A stretch of DNA of 64,000 nt from NCBI GenBank assembly GCA_032358165.1, contig JAALGY010000043.1, positions 1,054,001 through 1,118,000 of the forward strand, given 5' to 3'. Below, in pieces: positions 58,288 to 64,000 of this stretch (the stretch's first letter is position 1; each line of letters begins with the position of its first letter). This stretch comes from Diplosphaera chodatii (taxonomy: Eukaryota > Chlorophyta > Trebouxiophyceae > Prasiolales > Stichococcaceae). A program made the translations under genes and the position numbers. The notes below the pieces were generated by a model. The model saw nothing but the letters and a program-made list of their open reading frames with translations. It was not told the DNA's origin and ran no database searches.

Positions 58288-61200
58288 GTGAAGGCACAAG
58301 CGGTAAATGTCCAACAAGCGCCACCAGCACCAGCCGCGGCGCTGCTGCCAGGCACACTGCGAGACCCATGCGCAAGCTGTGAGGTGACGGCACCACGCGT
58401 GCGTGGGGCTGCCCTCGCGACTTGCCGGCATGGTGCATGCGGCGGGGCAGTACGGCCTGCGGGCGCGGCGCAGCGTCCACAGCCACAGGGGCGATGCGGG
58501 CATCAGCGCGGAGGAGGTGGGGTGGCGCGTGCGCTTGCTCAGCTGCCGGCGGTCACGCTGCCGCACCTGGCGTGTTGTGAGCCGGTGCAGGTCTTGGGCG
58601 GCCACACCGCCACCCTGCTTGGTTTGCAGGTGGGCGAGCCGGCGGCGGCGGCGGCGCTGACGGCCGGCCTCAGGCCCCGGGCGCTGAGCAAGGCGGAGCT
58701 GCGGCGCTTTGCTCAGCGCACGCAGCCGTACCTGGAGGCGCGCAACGCAATCCTGCTGAAGTGGGCGGCTGACCCGACCACACACCTGACGGCAGAGGCG
58801 TGCATAGGTGAGCCCTGTGGTGCAGGCAGGTCTGGCGACTCTCTTGCCACGCGGTCCTTGCCGACCAGTATTGACCACCAGCAAAGCTGGCATTCATGGT
58901 ATGGTGATGATATGCTGTGCAGAGTCAACACCGTCGGAGGAGGCGATGACTCGTGAGGCGCACGCTTTCCTGCATGAGCACGGCTGCATCAACACTGGCA
59001 TCATGAGCAACGAGCCGCCGCACGGGGTGCCCAAGCTGACCGATGAGGAGCTCGCATGGCGCACGCGCCAGATCCTAAAGACGGCAGACATGCAGGTGCG
59101 CCTCACACTGTCCATGCGTCACCGAAGACAACTGACACGCCACAGCTGAAGGACTTGAAGTACTCAGGCACTCAGAATTCTGTCCGCCGCTGTATCATCG
59201 AGTGTTTCATTTTGCAGGTGACAACGGAAAAGATGATCCGCAAGCAGCTGACAGAGGAAACCGGGGAGGACATGGCGCCCCGCAAGGCCTTCATCAAGGA
59301 CCAGGCAAGTGCAGGCTTGGCCACGACATGCTTGCTGCAGGTACACCATGCGCAAGCGCGTCGGCATGTTGTGATGGTGACGACATCTTGCATGCATCTG
59401 ATGGGGCCCGTGCCTTGGTGCAACAGGTGCAGCTCTTCCTGGCCAATGCGCCGGAGCCGCAACAGCCTGAGAAAAAGGCAGCCCTTGGGCGGGCCATCGT
59501 GATTGGGGCGGGCCCTGCTGGTCTGGCTGCTGCCCTGCACCTGCAGGCAAGGGCGTGCCCTGTGTGCTGTGAGACTCAGCTGCTGACCGTGCAGAGGCAT
59601 GCACACAGCATGGAATGCGGAGCGCTGCGTCATACACAAGAGTTCAGCTGACATTTGTGTACGGATCAGAGAAGGGGGTGCTGGCTGTGCTGGACCAGCT
59701 GAACTGTGCACTGCACAGCGCTGGGTTGCGCTGCATGTCCGCGGCAGCCTGGTATGGTACTGAAGCTGTCTCCGCGCACATGCAGAGGAATGGCGTGGAG
59801 GTGGTGGTGCTGGAGGCGCGCGACCGGGTGGGCGGCCGCGTGCACACGCTGCGGGACGAGCGCTTCGGGTGCCCCATCGACCTGGGCGCCTCCCTCATCA
59901 CCGGCACCCAGGTGCCCGCCCGCCCTGCCAGACAGCCAAGTTTGCGCCCGCCAGCGATCGACAGTATGTTGATTGATTGCTTCCTTGATCGATCGAAGTC
60001 CCCTGAATTCAAGCTGCTGTAAGGGCAGACTGCGAGATCAGCGCAGGCAGCTTTGGCATGAATTTGCGTCATTGTCCTGACATGCAGACGGATGTCATCA
60101 AGGGCGCACCCGCAGATCCCTCCGCGCTGGTGGCGTCTCAGCTGGGGCTGTCGCTGTATGAGCTCGGCAAAGAGGTGACATACATGGGGAAGTGTTTCTA
60201 CACAACAGCATCTCGGTTCCCATGAGCTACCTGACATCCGTCAGGCAGGATGGACTGCACCAGTTGCCGCTCAGCGACTTTCTGAGCAGCTGTGCTTCCA
60301 AACATCACAGCTGCCGCTGTGGGACGGTGCGACGGGGCTCAAGATCGCGGCAGAGACGGACCGCGTGGCGGACGCCGTGCGGGATGCGCTCATGGATGAT
60401 GCCGCCCAGCTGGCGGACGACCTGCCGGAGGAGGTCGCCAAAGGTGCACAACCTGAACAAGGAGCGGCTACCCTCAAATCCATCCGCACAAGCCGGCACG
60501 CTTAGGGCGCTCCAGCCCCATCATGACCAGGCTGTGCTCAGGTGCACCCTGAGGCTCGGTGTCAACTCACAGGCGAGTCCTTCGGTGGCATGCTGGAGCA
60601 AGCCTTCGCGGCACGCTTTGGCAGCGCGGACGCAGCCCCCGGCCACCCGCTGGGCCCCAGCAACCGTGCGGCTCCAGCGTCAGCAGCAGACCAAGCAGAA
60701 GCAGCGCCAGCTGCTACAGCCGACGGCCAGCCGACGGAGGCGCAGCAGCTGGTGCGGCCGGATGTGCCGTCGCCAGGCGATGCCACACTGGCGTCAGCGG
60801 CGGGTCCGGAGCATGGCAAGCCAAAGGACCCAGATGTGCCGCTGCCCACTGGCGGACGGGTGCCAAGGTGCGTACATCATCGAGTGCGGCTTTCGAGGCC
60901 ACTCAACCTCACTGTGTATCCCTCAAGGAATATGAACTAGTTGGCATATGTCAAGTGCGCAGTATGGCCCTGTATAGCCTGTTTCATCATGTGGACAGAA
61001 TGTGTAGCATCAACATCATGACGTTGCTGAGTGGCACGGCAGGGGAGGCCCCACGGCACCAGCGACAGACATGGACGCCGCCGCTGCAGCGTTTGCAGAC
61101 CCCGCAGCACAGCTTGCAGACCAGGCAGCCGCCTCAGCGCACCCGACAGCCGCTGAGGCAGCGGCTGCGGCGGCGTCCGGCCGTGAGGCGGCAGGTGACG

Positions 61201-64000
61201 GCGCAGCAGCCGGCGAGGAGCCGGCGTCGAATGTGCCCATCCAGCTCAGCGGCTTCAGCGGCAGCGCGGACGACGCAGTCCTGGTGCAGCCCGACGGCCC
61301 TGACGGGCAGCCAGACCCCACGCAGGCATGTGCTTGGCGGCACGGCTGCTGTTGGCATGCACATCCAGCCTGCGATGCCGCCCTCATGTGTGTTGACTGC
61401 TGGGGTCCATCGCCCTGCTACCACGACAGCCACAACAAACATCGAGCATGGTATGAAAGAAACTGCTGTGCGCATGCAGCCGGCGATCGCGCCAAACAAC
61501 GTGCTGGCGGACGCACAGGCGGCAAAGCACGCCGCCAGGCAGGCCGCCGCTGCTGGCGCCGATGTTCATGAGGCTGGCAGCAGCGCCGTTGGCGCAGCGG
61601 CGCCAGCAGCGGGCACCGACACGGTGCCCGTGACGGACCTGTCGGCGGCGCCCTCCTCGCCGCTGCCCAGTGGCGGTCCAGCAGCTGCGGTGCAGCCGGC
61701 AGACGGCGCCGCAGGCGGTGGAGCTGCCGCAGCTGCGGTCGCAGCCATTGGCGACCTGGTGGAACAGTATGGCGGGGATGCAGCCAAGCAGGAGGTGTGC
61801 AGTGCCTATCGTCCACATGAGTCTCACCACCATGACTGCAGGCGCTCCCAGCTAGGCGCAGCTGCATCTGCAAGGCTTCACAGCAGGGCTTCGACAGCAC
61901 ACCCTTTTGTTCCCCCCAGCTGTCCTGCTGGCACCACAACGGTCAGCAGCTGCCTGCACAGCCGTGACCCGGCGACACGTGCTGCCCGGCAGGTGGTGAT
62001 CCCTGAGCGGCTGAGCGAGGAGGTGCGGCGGCTGCTGGACTGGCACTGGTCCCAGCTCGAGTACGGCTGCAGCGCGCCGCTGTCAAAGGTGCGGCCCGCG
62101 CGGCCGCTTGCAGTGCCTTTTGGGTTCATTGTGCCGTGATCAGCCAAGGGTTTGGGGGGTAGCTGCACTTGGCACTTGGGAGCTGCCAAACTCAGAAGGT
62201 CCCTGCCGGACGATCGTGCCCAGCTTCATGGGCACCTCGCTGCTCGTGCAGCAGGGCAGGATCTAGCGCAAGATCTACGCTCCACCCCACCGTGGCTGTT
62301 GCGGATGCTGCAGATCTCGGCGGTGCACTGGAACCAGGACGAGGACTTTGGCGGGTTTGGCGGGCCGCACTGCATGGTGCCGGGCGGCTACGGGGCAGTC
62401 ACCGACGCACTGGCACGCCTGCTGCCGGGCCTGCGTCTGTCCACGCCGGTGGCCAGGGTCGAGGATGCGGACAGCGGTGTGAAGGTCACCACAGCGTCAG
62501 GTCTGCACCATGAACCTGCCACTTTTGCACTCGAATATTGCTCCAGCCTGTGGCTGCCAGTGCACGTGCTTCGCTGTGATCGAGCTCAGATAGCCACAAC
62601 ACCGAAAGCGCAGCCCCGGATGTGTAGCCACCGTGAGGATGCACCCAGGCACAAAGTGTAGCCGTCACTGAGGCGTGGCAGCAGGGTGTGACATGTGAGC
62701 CATTGCTGCAGGCGAGGTGTTTGAGGGCGACTCAGTACTGGTCACGGTGCCGCTGGGCTGCCTCAAGGCGGAGGCCATTGCCTTCAGCCCGCCGCTGCCC
62801 GACTGGAAGCGGGATGCCATCGCCACGCTGGGCAACGGCAACCTGAACAAGGTGTGCTGACGCCGCGGCCCCTGTGGTCAGGCATGTTACCTCTGAATGC
62901 TGTCGTGGCCATGTTATTCCACCCACATCAGTGAGGCAGGAGGCGGTAGAGCAAGTAGGAGCGGACCTGGCGGCCAGCTGCTGCTTGTGAAGCCTTGCAG
63001 GTGGTGCTGCGGTTCCCATCGGTGTTCTGGGACGACACCGTGGACTACTTTGGCGCGGCGCCGGCGGGCGGCCCCGCAGCGCGCGGCCGCTGCAGCACCT
63101 TCTGGAACGTGCACCGCTGGGGCGGGCAGCCCATCCTGGCTGGCCTGCTGTCCGGCCTGTCTGCTGATCAGGTGCGCTGCCCATGTGGTCACTGCTGCAG
63201 CCGTGGTACAGGAGCAGCATGAGGAGCAGAGTTGCATACATCAGGTTGTGGCAGATTTGTGACGCAGCACACATGCTTGTCTAGCTGCAGAGCTGATGGT
63301 CCTGAGTCTGTGTGGCTGGGTCGACCCTCCGGTCGTCGTGCAACCCTGTGCAACTACATGCATGCAGGCGGAAACTGACGAGGATGCAGCAACTGCGGCG
63401 GCGGCCATGGCGGTGCTGCGCCAGGTGCACGGCCCCAGCATCCCCGAGCCAACAGCCGTGCACGTCTCCCGCTGGGGCTTGGATCCCTACAGCCGAGGTG
63501 GGAGTGGCTGCTGGGACCGGCTGTCAACCTTATTGCTGTGCAGCCTCACGAGTGTGAAAGGCAATTCCGCTGGATGCTTCACAACATAGGAGGACCGATG
63601 TTGATGTGCGTTCGTGGTGCAGGCTCGTACTCATATGTGGCGGTGGGCGCGAGCGGCAAGACCTACGAGGCGCTGGCCAAGCCAGTGCGGCGGCGGCTGC
63701 TGTTTGCCGGGGAACACACCTCCATGGAGGTGACTGCCGTACATGATTCCCCCCTGAGATGCCCTGTGCAAGGACAACGGGGCGTGTGTTACACCCCCCA
63801 CTTGCTTGCGCGGTGGGAAGCATGATGATGCCTGCATTCTTTTGGGGGGCGAGCCCAAACACAGCGCCAGGTCTGGCAGGGCTACAGGGAATTGCATTGC
63901 AGAGTTGTGCAGAATGCTGCACAGCGGTCGTCCGTCTGCTTTCGTTGCAGCACCCGGACACGGTCGGCGGCGCGATGATGAGCGGGGTGCGGGAGGCGAG
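58288..64000 (+). CDS. LSD1/KDM1-type lysine-specific histone demethylase, 3' partial
   Basis: FAD-dependent amine oxidase that removes mono- and dimethyl marks from histone H3 lysine. [25 protein letters not shown] then [25 protein letters not shown]-like module follows: [19 protein letters not shown] joined to [20 protein letters not shown] and [11 protein letters not shown]-binding: [20 protein letters not shown], then [20 protein letters not shown] and [10 protein letters not shown]. After [16 protein letters not shown] comes an insert of roughly 300 alanine-rich residues, then [60 protein letters not shown] and [20 protein letters not shown], with the lysine that contacts the flavin. [20 protein letters not shown] and [11 protein letters not shown] then [15 protein letters not shown] reach the window edge; the last helix and stop lie beyond. 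The start is uncertain: an alternative ATG at 58403 with a splice before [10 protein letters not shown] is possible. Two introns begin with GC. Confidence 0.88.

Noticed and set aside
1..64000. CRISPR array, transposon ends, rRNA or integrated viral genes
   Set aside because: No spaced short repeats, no transposase/integrase/reverse-transcriptase motifs, no terminal inverted repeats and no rRNA sequence noticed on either strand.

Overview
The window is nuclear DNA of a green alga, most likely a trebouxiophyte of the Chlorella/Coccomyxa kind. Evidence: the base composition is GC-rich; almost every gene is split into many short exons by introns of roughly 80-300 bases ending in (T)GCAG; proteins carry alanine, proline and glutamine tracts; two genes are followed by the green-algal poly(A) signal TGTAA; and there are plastid-type genes (a plant-type EPSP synthase with a transit peptide, and two pheophorbide-oxygenase-like Rieske proteins). 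I see no operons, prokaryotic genes, transposons, viral genes, CRISPR arrays or rRNA. || Layout, left to right. The window opens inside SCC2/NIPBL (cohesin loader, +), which ends at 8690. Next come a ZIP metal transporter (+, 9184-12471), a haloacid-dehalogenase-type hydrolase (-, 13132-14617) and a membrane-anchored class I methyltransferase (+, 15962-18229). Two tandem PAO/ACD1-like Rieske oxygenases follow (-, 18849-21907 and 23125-26060), then DMAP1/SWC4 (+, 27504-30801) and an unrecognised multi-exon gene (+, 31495-34252). After these lie a mitochondrial oxidoreductase-like protein (-, 35052-35521), Mediator subunit MED14 (+, 35900-43543) and a TFIIS-domain nuclear protein (-, 44021-49317). 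The right end holds plastid EPSP synthase (+, 49763-52294), NTF2 (-, 52772-53336), Ku70 (+, 53948-57871) and an LSD1-type histone demethylase (+, 58288 to beyond the right edge). || Function. Seven of the fifteen genes act in the nucleus on chromatin, transcription, repair or nuclear transport, but nothing in the sequence ties them into one system; I read this as ordinary gene neighbourhood. The metabolic genes cover shikimate/aromatic amino-acid synthesis (EPSPS), probable chlorophyll breakdown (the PAO pair) and metal uptake (ZIP). Several neighbours are head-to-head with 0.4-0.6 kb between starts (OXLD1-like/MED14, TFIIS-like/EPSPS, NTF2/Ku70), so shared promoters are possible. || Most unusual points: the LSD1 homologue has a SWIRM / DEK-C / amine-oxidase order, with a long alanine-rich insert exactly where animal LSD1 carries its tower; the ZIP transporter has an eight-cysteine, metallothionein-like loop; the PAO pair looks locally homogenised at its 3' exons; and three introns appear to use GC-AG splice sites. 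Exon boundaries were placed by eye from splice motifs, reading phase and family similarity; 5' ends of the PAO genes and of LSD1 are the least certain.
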